A DNA stretch of 64,000 nt, taken from NCBI RefSeq assembly GCF_001431665.1, contig NZ_LLXV01000057.1:40788-104787 (forward strand). Reading direction: 5' to 3'. The notes beneath the pieces are model-generated. The model saw only the letters and a list, made by a program, of their open reading frames with translations, did no database searches and was not told the origin of the DNA. The stretch comes from Stenotrophomonas beteli. Lineage in GTDB: Bacteria > Pseudomonadota > Gammaproteobacteria > Xanthomonadales > Xanthomonadaceae. The translations under genes and the position numbers were made by a program. Every line of letters begins with the position of its first letter. The first letter of the stretch is position 1. Below, piece by piece: positions 45,443 to 54,084 of the stretch.

Positions 45443-47047
45443 ATGCAACGACGCGACTTCATCCGCAATGCCTCCCTCGCCCTGGCTGCATTCGGCCTGC
45501 CGTCCCTGCCCGCATGTGCGGCCAGCAAGAGCGGCCAGATGGGCCTGCGCCGCCTCGGCCAGCCGCAGCCGTTCGACTTCGCCACCCTGAAGGGCCAGGC
45601 GCGCGCGCTGGCGCAGGCGCCCTACAAGAGCCACAAGCGGGTGCTGCCGGGTCGCCTGGAGGGCCTGGACTGGGACCAGTACCAGTCGATCGGCTACCGC
45701 CAGGACCATGCGCTGTGGGCCGACCAGCCCGGCAGGTTCCAGGCCAAGTTCTTCCATCTGGGCCTGTACTTCCATTCGCCGGTGCGCATGTTCGACGTGG
45801 TTGACGGCAAGGCGCAGGAGCTGGCCTATGACGGCGCAGCGTTCAACTACGGCAAGAGCGGCATCAAGAACGGCGAGCTGCCGGCCGATCTGGGCTTCGC
45901 CGGTTTCCGCCTGAACACCCGCAAGGACACCGACCGCGACTTCGCCGCCTTCCTGGGCGCCAGCTATTTCCGCGCGGTCGGCAAGGAGGGCCAGTACGGC
46001 CAGTCCGCGCGCGGCCTGGCGATCGATACCGGCATGGGCAAGCCGGAGGAGTTCCCGGATTTCATCGCCTACTACCTGGAACAGCCTGCGGCCGATTCGG
46101 AGACCATCGTGGTCTACGGCCTGCTGGATTCGCCCAGCGTGGCCGGCGCCTATCGCTTTGCGATCACCAATGGCGATGTGCTGCTGATGGACATCGACAG
46201 CGCCTTGTACCCGCGCAAGGCGATCGAGCGGCTGGGCATCGCCCCGTGCACCAGCATGTACCAGGTGGGCGAGAACGACCGCCGCATGGGCTGGGACTGG
46301 CGCCCGGAGATCCACGATACCGATGGCCTGTCGCTGTGGACCGGTGCAGGCGAGTGGATCTGGCGGCCGCTGCTGAACCCGCGCAACCTGCGCTTCAACA
46401 TGTTCGTGGACCGCAACCCGCGCGGCTTCGGCCTGCTGCAGCGTGACCGCAACTTCGATCACTACCAGGACGACGGCGTGTTCTACGAGAAGCGCCCGTG
46501 CCTGTGGGTGGAGCCGAAGGGCGAATGGGGCGAGGGCTCGGTGCAGCTGGTGGAGATTCCCACCGTGGACGAGACCTTCGACAACATCGTGGCGTTCTGG
46601 AACCCGAAGGAAAAGCCGCAGCCGGGCCAGGAACTGCTGGTCGGCTATCGCCTGTACTGGGGCGCCGAACCGCCGGCCCGCCCGCCGCTGGCGCACTGCG
46701 TGGCCAGCCGCACCGGCCTGGGCGGCATCATCGGCAAGAAGCGCGAGTACTTCAGCTGGCGCTTCGCGGTGGATTTCGAAGGCGGCGAGCTGGCTGCGCT
46801 GATCGACAAGGCCGAGGTGGAGGCGGTGGTGGAAGCCAGCCGTGGCCGGGTCGAGATCGTGTCGGCGCGTCCGCTGCGCGAGATCAACGGCTACCGCGCG
46901 ATGTTCGACCTGGTACCACCGGACGGCAGCACCGAGCAGATCGACATCCGCCTGTTCCTGCGCAGTGGTGGCAAGACCCTTACCGAGACCTGGCTGTACC
47001 AGTACACCCCGCCACCGGCCGGTGCGCCGGAGCGCACGCTGTACTAA
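45443..47047 (+). CDS. opgD: Periplasmic glucan biosynthesis protein OpgD/MdoG family
   Basis: A 534-residue periplasmic protein that shapes osmoregulated periplasmic glucans. The N-terminus has a twin-arginine signal (MQRRDFIRNASLALAAFG), which is typical of OpgD rather than OpgG. The family is supported by RPEIHDTDGLSLWTGAGEW, then FNMFVDRNPRGFGLLQRDR and WVEPKGEWGEGSVQLVEIP. Length matches OpgD of E. coli (about 550). It is a single gene between mutM and a repeat-rich gap. Confidence 0.93.
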   Translation: MQRRDFIRNASLALAAFGLPSLPACAASKSGQMGLRRLGQPQPFDFATLKGQARALAQAPYKSHKRVLPGRLEGLDWDQYQSIGYRQDHALWADQPGRFQAKFFHLGLYFHSPVRMFDVVDGKAQELAYDGAAFNYGKSGIKNGELPADLGFAGFRLNTRKDTDRDFAAFLGASYFRAVGKEGQYGQSARGLAIDTGMGKPEEFPDFIAYYLEQPAADSETIVVYGLLDSPSVAGAYRFAITNGDVLLMDIDSALYPRKAIERLGIAPCTSMYQVGENDRRMGWDWRPEIHDTDGLSLWTGAGEWIWRPLLNPRNLRFNMFVDRNPRGFGLLQRDRNFDHYQDDGVFYEKRPCLWVEPKGEWGEGSVQLVEIPTVDETFDNIVAFWNPKEKPQPGQELLVGYRLYWGAEPPARPPLAHCVASRTGLGGIIGKKREYFSWRFAVDFEGGELAALIDKAEVEAVVEASRGRVEIVSARPLREINGYRAMFDLVPPDGSTEQIDIRLFLRSGGKTLTETWLYQYTPPPAGAPERTLY

Positions 47048-47140
47048 GCGGGGTGCGGGATTGCAGGGCTTGCAGCCCTGCGCCTGCCGAGGCCAAAGCA
47101 ACCGCAACAGCCGAAGCAGAAGCTGGTTTCCTGAGGGTAG

Positions 47141-47240
47141 GCGGGGTGGGTCCGGTGGCGGGAGACGCCGTGAACCCGTCCATGGGGGGCTTGGCCGCGG
47201 CATCATGCCGCGGACACTCCCGCCACCGGATCCACCCCGC
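47141..47240. repeat. About 100-bp inverted repeat with GTAG end and nested hairpin
   Basis: Arms at 47141-47163 and 47218-47240 match at 22 of 23 positions. Inside, CCGCGGCATCATGCCGCGG forms a second hairpin and the core GTGAACCCGTCCATGG is shared, on the opposite strand, with the repeat at 47393-47494. A GTAG precedes the left arm. Confidence 0.75.
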
Positions 47241-47277
47241 CTTCGACAGTTTTGTGCGATCTGTTGGAACAGCTCGC

Positions 47278-47318
47278 GGGGTCAGATCCGTTTTCCGAAG
47301 GAAAACGGATCTGACCCC
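47278..47318. repeat. GGGGTCAGA-type palindromic repeat
   Basis: A near-perfect palindrome with arms of about 18 bp, GGGGTCAGATCCGTTTTCC and its complement; second member of the family seen at 38574 and 56964. Confidence 0.8.
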
Positions 47319-47344
47319 GGAATTTCATTCGATATCTGACAGAT

Positions 47345-47368
47345 GTGTCGACCAAGGTCGACACCTAC
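47345..47368. repeat. GTCGAC-type REP element with CTAC end
   Basis: GTGTCGACCAAGGTCGACAC is a perfect 9-bp inverted repeat followed by CTAC; it resembles the palindrome at 60711-60730 in layout (ACCAAGGT centre). Confidence 0.8.
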
Positions 47369-47392
47369 CAACAGCTGCAGGAATCTGTCAGA

Positions 47393-47494
47393 GGTGGGGC
47401 GGCGTCGGAGTGCGGGGTGTCAGCCGCATGGATGCGGCTGCCAAGCCCCCATGGACGGGTTCACGGCGTCCCCGCAGTCCGACACCGCCCCGCC
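47393..47494. repeat. About 100-bp inverted repeat, second copy
   Basis: Arms at 47393-47417 and 47470-47494 match at 22 of 25 positions. The interior AGCCGCATGGATGCGGCT forms a hairpin, and its core is the reverse-complement relative of the repeat at 47141-47240. Together with the elements at 47278, 47345 and 47526 it fills the 538-bp gene-free gap 47048-47585, in which I see no coding sequence. Confidence 0.75.
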
Positions 47495-47525
47495 ATCACA
47501 CGCAGTGCCAGCTCTTGCTGTTGCT

Positions 47526-47550
47526 GTTGCCGGCCAGCGGCCGGCACTAC
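47526..47550. repeat. SMAG/GTAG REP element
   Basis: GTTGCCGGCCAGCGGCC leads to CTAC at 47547-47550, just beyond the 3' end of tdk. Confidence 0.88.
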
Positions 47551-47585
47551 CGCGGGTGCAGGGCGCAGCCCTGCCGAACACCGCT

Positions 47586-48206
47586 TTACAACGGCAAGGG
47601 CGCCTGCATCGGCTCGATCCGCCCTTCGCCACGGGTAATCTTCTTGAACTCCGCGCGGCTGACCGACACATAGCGGTCGTTGCCACCGATCTCCACCTGC
47701 GGGCCGTCCTGCACGGCGTGGCCATGCTCGTCCACGCGCACCGTCATCGTCGCCTTCTTGCCGCTGTGGCAGATCGTCTTGATCTCCTGCATCTCGTCGG
47801 CCCAGGCCAGCAGGTACTGGCTGCCTTCGAACAGTTCGCCGCGGAAGTCGGTGCGCAGCCCGTAGCACAACACCGGAATGCGCAGCTGGTCGACCACCTC
47901 GCTGAGCTGCCAGACCTGGGCACGGGTCAGGAACTGCGCCTCGTCCACCAGCACGCAGCCCATCGGGCCGTTCGCAGCCAGGTCCTGTTCCACCCAATGC
48001 TGCAGGTCGGTGTCGCGGTCGAAGGCCATGCCGTCGGCGCGCAGACCGATGCGCGAGGCGACCACGCCGGCCCCGGCGCGATCATCCAGGCGCGGGGTCA
48101 GGATCGCCACCCGCATGCCGCGCTCGCGGTAGTTGTGCGCGCTCTGCAGCAGCGTGGTGGTCTTGCCGGCGTTCATCGCCGAATAGTAGAAGTAGAGCTT
48201 GGCCAT
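47586..48206 (-). CDS. tdk: Thymidine kinase, zinc site largely lost
   Basis: Type II thymidine kinase of 206 residues that phosphorylates thymidine (salvage). The P-loop is [12 protein letters not shown] and the catalytic glutamate is Glu89 in LVDEAQFL. The lasso/thymidine segment is [12 protein letters not shown]. Of the four zinc ligands expected from E. coli Tdk (near 145, 147, 182 and 185), only Cys146 is kept; the others are Ser148, Ser183 and Glu186. The TAGAAT -10 box lies 6 nt before the ATG, so the message is probably leaderless. Confidence 0.94.
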   Translation of the reverse strand: MAKLYFYYSAMNAGKTTTLLQSAHNYRERGMRVAILTPRLDDRAGAGVVASRIGLRADGMAFDRDTDLQHWVEQDLAANGPMGCVLVDEAQFLTRAQVWQLSEVVDQLRIPVLCYGLRTDFRGELFEGSQYLLAWADEMQEIKTICHSGKKATMTVRVDEHGHAVQDGPQVEIGGNDRYVSVSRAEFKKITRGEGRIEPMQAPLPL

Positions 48207-48212
48207 CGGCCA

Positions 48213-48218
48213 ATTCTA
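48213..48218 (-). promoter_or_regulatory. -10 box of a probable leaderless tdk promoter
   Basis: TAGAAT on the minus strand lies 6 nt before the tdk ATG. Its first three bases are also the TAG stop codon of the upstream Sel1-like gene. Confidence 0.6.
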
Positions 48219-48944
48219 GTCGCCCCTCGGCTCGCCGTCGCGGACCGCAGCCGGTGCCCCGACGTCGACCTGGGGCGTCCGTGCCGGCCGCCAGTAGTTG
48301 TCCTGCAGGCACCAGTAGTCGGCGGCGCGCCAGTAGCGGTCGTCGTAGACGATGCTTCCCGGTGTCCGGATATCCGCCTCGCTGCCACGGCGCTGAACCA
48401 CGACCAGGCCTGAACTCACATAGCCGACACGGCTGCCGGTGATCCGCTGGCGCCCGTCGCGCAGCGCGCGCTCCATGCGCGGCTTGGCTTCGCGGTCGCC
48501 GTATTCGGCATACACCTGCTGACCACGCGCGATCGCCTGTGCCTGCTGCGACGGGTCCAGCCGCGCCCAGTAGTGTTCACGCAGTACCAGGAAGTCGTGG
48601 TACATGCGCTCGGCAGCCAGGTCCATCCACACATAGGCCATCACCGGATCGGCGGCGGTGCCGCTGCCCTGCTGGTACATGCGCGCCACCATCGCCTGCG
48701 AGAACTTGTCGGCATAGCGCGCCGAACGCCGGTAGTACTCCAGCGCTCTGGCCGGCTGCTGGTCGCGCTCGGCACGCTGTGCCAGGCTGCGCCAGAACAG
48801 ATCCGGATGAGCGTCGAAGAAGCCGCCGGTGAGCACCGTATCCGGGATCGGGCGTGGCGCCTCAACTGGGCAGTCGGACGCGCCGGCGGTGGCGATGGCC
48901 GATAGGCCCAGCAACAGGATCGATGCAATGCGAAGTCCTTTCAT
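48216..48944 (-). CDS. Exported Sel1-repeat-like protein
   Basis: A 242-residue protein with a signal peptide (about 1-21, ending ATAGASDC). Residues about 45-125 resemble tetratricopeptide/Sel1-type helices (PARALEYYRRSARYADKFSQ, MVARMYQQGSGTAADPVMAY). The C-terminal 80 residues are Trp/Tyr/Arg-rich (DDRYWRAADYWCLQDNYWRP). A GGAGGG site precedes the ATG at 48944. Role unknown. The same frame stays open far upstream, to an ATG at 49208 that begins with a signal-like stretch, but the GGAGGG site and the compact signal peptide favour the start given. Confidence 0.78.
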   Translation of the reverse strand: MKGLRIASILLLGLSAIATAGASDCPVEAPRPIPDTVLTGGFFDAHPDLFWRSLAQRAERDQQPARALEYYRRSARYADKFSQAMVARMYQQGSGTAADPVMAYVWMDLAAERMYHDFLVLREHYWARLDPSQQAQAIARGQQVYAEYGDREAKPRMERALRDGRQRITGSRVGYVSSGLVVVQRRGSEADIRTPGSIVYDDRYWRAADYWCLQDNYWRPARTPQVDVGAPAAVRDGEPRGD

Positions 48945-49307
48945 GGAATCCCTCCCTGCGGGCCGTGGCCCGTGAATGCATGTCAGCGCGCCGGCTCTTC
49001 GAGGGTGAGCAACGGGCCGACCTCGACGCTCTGGCTGCGGGTACCGTGCTGCCGGATCGGGTCGCAGGAAACCTTCGGTCAGCAGCGCCGGCGGGATCGA
49101 CGCGACCGGCCGGGTCTGGCAGGCCTGGCCCGGGGCCGCGACCGCCGCCGGCAGCAGCACGATCCAGGCCGGGGCCCGCCGTGGCCTTGCGAAGAGGATC
49201 GGTGACATGGACCACGCTCCTGTGTTCCGGTGCCGATTCAATACCTTACGATCTCCTGCCACGCAAGTCAGGTGGGCCCGTCGGCACCCCGCTACAATCC
49301 TGTCCCC
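48945..49307. other. Gene-poor gap with a possible decayed reading frame
   Basis: No confident gene. On the minus strand from 49208 an open frame reads MSPILFARPRRAPAWIVLLP and then a Cys-x-n-Pro segment with LLTEGFLRPDP, faintly resembling the start of the downstream Sel1-like protein (LTGGFFDAHPD). This could be a remnant of a partial duplication, but the frame shows no proper end and the similarity is weak. The rest of the gap holds the promoter of rep. Confidence 0.35.
49293..49298 (+). promoter_or_regulatory. -10 box of rep
   Basis: TACAAT lies 9 nt before the rep ATG, so the 5' leader would be only a few bases. Confidence 0.5.
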
Positions 49308-51284
49308 ATGCACGGTCTGAATCCTCCTCAAGCTGCCGCCGTCCTGCACATCGAAGGCCCGCTGCTGGTCCTCGCTGGCGCCGGCAGCGGCAAAACACGC
49401 GTGATCGTGGAGAAGATCGCCCACCTGATCAGCTGTGGCCGCTACCCGGCGCGCCGCATCGCCGCGATCACCTTCACCAACAAGTCGGCCAAGGAAATGC
49501 GCGAGCGCGTGGCCAAGCGCCTGCGCGAGCAGGACGCCGACGAGGTGACGATCTGCACCTTCCACGCGCTGGGCCTGAAGTTCCTGCAGATCGAGCATGC
49601 CGCGGTGGGCCTGAAGCGGGGCTTCTCGATCTTCGATGCCGATGATGCGGCCGCGCAGATCAAGGACCTGATGTACGGCGCCAAGCCCGATGACATCGAG
49701 GACATGAAGAACCTGGTCTCGCGCGCGAAGAACGCCGGCCTGTCGCCCGAACAGGCGATGGCCGCTGCACGCAGCAACCGCGAGAAGGAAGCGGCCAGCG
49801 TCTACGAGCGCTACCAGCTGCGCCTGACCGCGTTCAACGCGGTGGACTTCGATGACCTGATCCGCCTGCCCGTGCAGATCCTGGAAGAAAACCCGGAGAT
49901 CGCGCTGGCCTGGCGCGAGCGCATCGGCTACCTGCTGGTGGACGAATGCCAGGACACCAACGACGCGCAGTACCGCCTGCTCAAGCAGCTGGCCGGTGAG
50001 AAGGGCAACTTCACCTGCGTGGGTGACGATGACCAGTCGATCTACGCCTGGCGCGGCGCCAACCCGGAAAACCTGCAGCAGATGGGGCGCGACTATCCTG
50101 CGCTGGAAATCATCAAGCTGGAGCAGAACTACCGCTGCTCCAACCGCGTGCTGCGCGCGGCCAATGCGCTGATCGCCAACAACCCGCATGAGCACCTGAA
50201 AAAGCTCTGGAGCGACCAGGCCGACGGCGAGCGGATCCGCGTGTGGGAATGCCGCAACAGCGAACACGAGGCGGAAAAGGTCGCCGCCGAGATCGCCTTC
50301 GTGGCGCAGTCGCGCAACGTGCCGTGGAGCGATTTCTGCATCCTGTTCCGTGGCAACTTCCAGTCGCGTCCGCTGGAAAAGGCGATGCAGCTGCTGCGCA
50401 TTCCCTACCACCTGACCGGCGGCACGATGTTCCTGGAGCGCCAGGAAGTGAAGGACACGCTGGCCTGGCTGCGCCTGCTGGTGAACCCGGACGACGACAC
50501 CGCGTTCATGCGGGCAGTGCAGTCGCCCAAGCGCGACGTCGGTGCCGGCACGCTGGCCAGGCTGGCCGAACTGGCGCAGGAAAAGGACATGCCGATGGCG
50601 CAGGCCGCCGAAGCCATCGGCGCCCTGCAGCAGCTGCCACCGCGCGCAGCCAACAGCCTGGCGCGCTTCACCGACATCCTGCGCGACCTGCGCGCGCAGA
50701 TGCGGCAGATCAGTTCCGGCGACATGATCCGCAAGGTCGCCAAGGAATCCGGCCTGCTGAGTGAACTGCGCCAGCAGGCCAAGGAAGAAGCCAGCTACCA
50801 GCGCCGTGCCAACAACATCGAGGAACTGGCACAGTGGTTCGAGGGTGGCCCGCGCGGTGCCACCGCCGCCGACCTGGCCGGCCAGCTGGCGCTGCTGTCA
50901 CGCAGCGACAAGGACGAGGGCGGCAACCAGGTGCGCATGATGACCCTGCATGCCTCCAAGGGCCTGGAATTCCCGTACGTGTTCATCGTCGGCTGCGAGG
51001 ACGGCGTGCTGCCGCACCAGGTGAGCCTGGACGAGGGCAACCTGCAGGAGGAGCGGCGCCTGCTGTACGTGGGCATCACCCGCGCCAAGATCCAGCTGTG
51101 GATGAGCTACAGCAAGCTGACGCGCAAGTTCGGGGAGCATGTGCGGCTGAAGCCGAGCCGGTTCTTCGACGAAATTCCAGCCGAGGAGATCCAGCGCGAC
51201 GGTGCCGACCCGGTGGCCGATGCGGCGCGCAAGAAGGAACGGGCGAGTGCGGGGTTGGCGGCGATCGAGGCGTTGTTCGATTGA
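49308..51284 (+). CDS. rep: ATP-dependent DNA helicase Rep
   Basis: UvrD/Rep-family superfamily 1A helicase of 658 residues that moves 3'-5' on DNA and helps replication forks past obstacles. Walker A is LAGAGSGKTRV; motif II is LLVDECQDTN; motif III is DDDQSIYAWRGA; motif V is TLHASKGLEFPYVFIVG; motif VI is EERRLLYVGITRAK. The opening MHGLNPPQAAAV matches Rep, and the length (E. coli 673) agrees better than UvrD (720). The start at 49308 is set by the motif position and the promoter. Confidence 0.95.
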   Translation: MHGLNPPQAAAVLHIEGPLLVLAGAGSGKTRVIVEKIAHLISCGRYPARRIAAITFTNKSAKEMRERVAKRLREQDADEVTICTFHALGLKFLQIEHAAVGLKRGFSIFDADDAAAQIKDLMYGAKPDDIEDMKNLVSRAKNAGLSPEQAMAAARSNREKEAASVYERYQLRLTAFNAVDFDDLIRLPVQILEENPEIALAWRERIGYLLVDECQDTNDAQYRLLKQLAGEKGNFTCVGDDDQSIYAWRGANPENLQQMGRDYPALEIIKLEQNYRCSNRVLRAANALIANNPHEHLKKLWSDQADGERIRVWECRNSEHEAEKVAAEIAFVAQSRNVPWSDFCILFRGNFQSRPLEKAMQLLRIPYHLTGGTMFLERQEVKDTLAWLRLLVNPDDDTAFMRAVQSPKRDVGAGTLARLAELAQEKDMPMAQAAEAIGALQQLPPRAANSLARFTDILRDLRAQMRQISSGDMIRKVAKESGLLSELRQQAKEEASYQRRANNIEELAQWFEGGPRGATAADLAGQLALLSRSDKDEGGNQVRMMTLHASKGLEFPYVFIVGCEDGVLPHQVSLDEGNLQEERRLLYVGITRAKIQLWMSYSKLTRKFGEHVRLKPSRFFDEIPAEEIQRDGADPVADAARKKERASAGLAAIEALFD

Positions 51285-51367
51285 GGATCGAAAAGCCACT
51301 AAAGTGGTATTCCAATCCGTCCGATTGACGCTTCTGGCCTTGAGCCTGCATCGGGTTAAGGCCTAGT

Positions 51368-52132
51368 GTGAGCGCACCCGAAGTGCGCGCCGTGCCTTTC
51401 ATCGTGTCCAACGATATCCCTGCTGTTCTCACCCGTACCTTCCTCGGGCTGGGCCTGGTCCTGCTTGTTTCAACGCTTCTGGCCTACGTTGGTGCCAGGC
51501 GCTTCCTCGATGGGGCGGTCATTGCCGATGGCAGGATCACCCATGTGGATGCCGTCAGCGTTGATCGCGGTGGTTCGCGTACTTCAGGGGTGAAGTTCCT
51601 GTACTGGGTGGACTTCACTACCAGCAGCGGGCAAGTGATGCGGTTCTTCGCAGGTCGTACCCGCCATCGTGCCTACATGACGGGCGATCATGTAGATGTG
51701 CTGTACCTGCCGGACCGCCCGGACAAGGCCCTGGTGCGTTCGCTCTCATCACCCTGGGGCCTGAGCGTCATACTGGGAGTGACCGGCGGCCCATTCTTGC
51801 TGGCGGTGGGACTTCTGCACCTGCCGCAGGCGGCGAGGGCATGGCGGCGCAGGCAGCTCCTTCGCCACGGGACACGGGTGCAAGCCAAGGTCCGGGCGAT
51901 CAAGCGCGATCGCGGAGTATTCTCGGGGGGAAGGCATCCGTTCGTCATCGTCTGCGCCTGGCGCGATCCTGAAACCACTCGATGGCATGTCTTCCACAGT
52001 GCGTATCTCTGGGCCGATCCCCGTGCACAGGTGAGTGGGCGTGAACTGGATGTCCATGTCATGCCGGGCAATCCGCGCTACTACCATGTCGATATCTCCT
52101 TCATTCGATCAGCGCCGGCACCTGCACGCTGA
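51368..52132 (+). CDS. DUF3592 membrane protein
   Basis: A 254-residue protein starting at a GTG (51368). It has a hydrophobic segment (about 20-45) and a DUF3592-like domain (about 50-125, VDFTTSSGQVMRFFAGRTRH, DVLYLPDRPDKALVRS), a second membrane segment (about 128-155) and a second, less conserved extracytoplasmic or cytoplasmic domain. The family is common in bacteria and uncharacterised. It is followed 21 bp later by a second DUF3592 gene. Confidence 0.75.
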   Translation: MSAPEVRAVPFIVSNDIPAVLTRTFLGLGLVLLVSTLLAYVGARRFLDGAVIADGRITHVDAVSVDRGGSRTSGVKFLYWVDFTTSSGQVMRFFAGRTRHRAYMTGDHVDVLYLPDRPDKALVRSLSSPWGLSVILGVTGGPFLLAVGLLHLPQAARAWRRRQLLRHGTRVQAKVRAIKRDRGVFSGGRHPFVIVCAWRDPETTRWHVFHSAYLWADPRAQVSGRELDVHVMPGNPRYYHVDISFIRSAPAPAR

Positions 52133-52153
52133 TCGATCAACCCGGCCAGCACC

Positions 52154-52672
52154 ATGCCCACCCTCCTCAGATGTTTTTTGCTGTTTTTCTTTGCCGTGGG
52201 CCTGCTGATCCTTGTGGCCGCCGCCTGGCTGTTCGTGGACGTCCAGCGTTTCGCGCGCAAGGCCGTTTCCGTAACCGGAACGGTGGTGGCCGTCCAGGCA
52301 GAGGATGCCCGGTCGGAAATGGAGGGGATGCCCGCACGTGACATCACCCTGCATCGCCCGGTGGTGAGGTTCCAGACCGCACAGGGGCAGATGATTCAGT
52401 TCACCGCGTCCTTTGCTACCGGGGCACCACTGTACGTGGTCGGCGAACAGGTACAGGTGCTATATCCCGGCGGCATGCCTTCCAAGGCTCGTATCCAGCA
52501 CCCGGGTTTGCGCTGGGGCGCACCGCTGCTGTTGGCGCTGATGGGCATGGGGTTCTGCCTGATCGCCGCATGCGTCCATCGCCTGTGCGTGCGCTACTGG
52601 CCGATCCTGTTCGGCCAGCGTGACGGGGGGCATGTGGCTAGGCTGGGCATCGTAGTGGCCCACTTGGCCTGA
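52154..52672 (+). CDS. DUF3592 membrane protein, second copy
   Basis: A 172-residue protein with membrane helices at about 3-25 and 122-145 flanking a DUF3592-like beta domain (VRFQTAQGQMIQFTAS, VGEQVQVLYPGGMPSKARI). It resembles the upstream neighbour in layout, so the pair may come from a tandem duplication. Function unknown. Confidence 0.75.
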   Translation: MPTLLRCFLLFFFAVGLLILVAAAWLFVDVQRFARKAVSVTGTVVAVQAEDARSEMEGMPARDITLHRPVVRFQTAQGQMIQFTASFATGAPLYVVGEQVQVLYPGGMPSKARIQHPGLRWGAPLLLALMGMGFCLIAACVHRLCVRYWPILFGQRDGGHVARLGIVVAHLA

Positions 52673-52732
52673 GCGTGCTGCACGGCGGGCGCTGGCGTTG
52701 CAAAATCGAGGTATTCCTTCCGGAGCCCACCC

Positions 52733-53260
52733 ATGCATCCCATCGAAAGCGAACGCCTGCGGCTGCGCCGCCTGGAACCAGACCGGGATGCTGCGCCGAT
52801 GCTGGCATTGCTCAATGATCCAGGCTTCGTGCGCTTCATCGGCGACCGCAACGTGCACAGCGAGGAACAGGCGCGGGAGTACATCGCGCTGCGCGTGCTG
52901 CACAGCTATGCCTTGAACGGGTTCGGCATGTATGCCATCGAGCGGCTGTCCGATGGCGCCTGGCTGGGCAATGCCGGCCTGGTGCGGCGTGACGGCCTGC
53001 CGGGGCCGGATATCGGCTATGCGGTGCTTTCGCAGTTCGCCGGGCAGGGCTATGCCGGTGAGGCGGCGCGGGCGGTGTTCGCGCATGCACGCGGAGCGCT
53101 GGGCCTGCACGATCTGTATGGCATCACCGACCTGGACAACGTGGTGTCCGGGAAGATCCTGCTGGGGCTCGGCATGCAGGCGCGCGGAGTGATCCAGCTG
53201 CCGGGCATCGAAAGCGCCAGCCGCCTGTATGCCACGCCGGGGGCGGCGCAGGTCGGGTAG
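52733..53260 (+). CDS. GNAT acetyltransferase, RimJ/RimL-like
   Basis: A 175-residue acetyltransferase that transfers acetyl from acetyl-CoA to an amine. Family landmarks are ESERLRLRRLEPDRD at the start, GYAVLSQFAGQGYAGEAARA with the acetyl-CoA-binding loop, and the late LYGITDLDNVVSGKILLGLG. The substrate is unknown (ribosomal protein, small molecule or peptide). The TAG stop codon is part of the GTAG end of the following REP dimer. Confidence 0.88.
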   Translation: MHPIESERLRLRRLEPDRDAAPMLALLNDPGFVRFIGDRNVHSEEQAREYIALRVLHSYALNGFGMYAIERLSDGAWLGNAGLVRRDGLPGPDIGYAVLSQFAGQGYAGEAARAVFAHARGALGLHDLYGITDLDNVVSGKILLGLGMQARGVIQLPGIESASRLYATPGAAQVG

Positions 53261-53319
53261 TGCCGGCCGCTGGCCGGCATCCAGGCATCACCGGGTTGCC
53301 GGCCAGCGGCCGGCACTAC
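53257..53319. repeat. SMAG/GTAG REP dimer
   Basis: GTAGTGCCGGCCGCTGGCC at 53257 and its inverted partner ending CTAC at 53319 lie between convergent genes. The first GTAG contains the stop codon of the GNAT gene. Confidence 0.9.
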
Positions 53320-53332
53320 CGCCTGCAGACGC

Positions 53333-53983
53333 TCAACCGCGCAGTTCGGCCAGCTGCGCCTGCAGTTCGGCCACCGCCGTTTCCAGCTGGGCTACGCGCT
53401 CGGCCAGGCCCGGATCGGCCGCGTCGCCGCTGCCGCCAGCGCTGGCGTACTTCGCCGCCAGCGCCGCGCCATCCACTTCACCGCACAGCAGGTGCATGTA
53501 GCGGTCCTCGCGCTGGCCGCTGGCACGCGGCAGCACCACCAGCAGCGCGCGCTGCTGCAGGCGCTCGACGGCGTGGCGGGCCTCGTCGGTATCCGCAAAC
53601 CGGTACAGACGCTCGCTGCGCGACACCAGCTCGCCCAGGGTCTGTGGGCCGCGCAGCAACAGCAGTGCCAGCAGCACGGTCTGCTGCCGGGTCAGGTCCA
53701 GCGCGGCCTGCAGGCGGTGCTCGTAGCGGTCGGCGCGCGAGGAGAAGTGCTGGCGGGCCAGGCCCAGTGCTTCCAGCTGGCGCAGCGCATGCTGCACGCT
53801 GCCGGCGTCCACGTTCATCACCGGCTCGCGGGCGGTCTTCTGGTTGGCCGCCGACTGGGCCGCGTTGACCGTCAGCGGATAGGTATCGGGGGTGGTTGCC
53901 TCCTTCTCCACCAGGCAGCCCAGCAGGCGGGCCTGCACGGCGTCGAGCAGGGGGACGTCGGGGGTCTGGCTGGAATCGGTCAT
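53333..53983 (-). CDS. yceH: YceH family (DUF480) winged-helix protein
   Basis: A 216-residue protein of the YceH/DUF480 family. Landmarks: [20 protein letters not shown] at the start, [10 protein letters not shown], and [19 protein letters not shown] in the second winged-helix domain. A coiled-coil-like C-terminus (about 190-216) follows. Its exact role is unknown; it is conserved in gammaproteobacteria. A GGAGG-like ribosome-binding site precedes the ATG. Confidence 0.92.
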   Translation of the reverse strand: MTDSSQTPDVPLLDAVQARLLGCLVEKEATTPDTYPLTVNAAQSAANQKTAREPVMNVDAGSVQHALRQLEALGLARQHFSSRADRYEHRLQAALDLTRQQTVLLALLLLRGPQTLGELVSRSERLYRFADTDEARHAVERLQQRALLVVLPRASGQREDRYMHLLCGEVDGAALAAKYASAGGSGDAADPGLAERVAQLETAVAELQAQLAELRG

Positions 53984-54084
53984 GGCGGCCTCCGGAAGGG
54001 CAACGGGTCAACCGCCAAGCATAGCCGTCCCGGCGCCGGCTTTGCCGGTAAAATGCGCCGGTATATCTGATTGCCGGTGAATCC

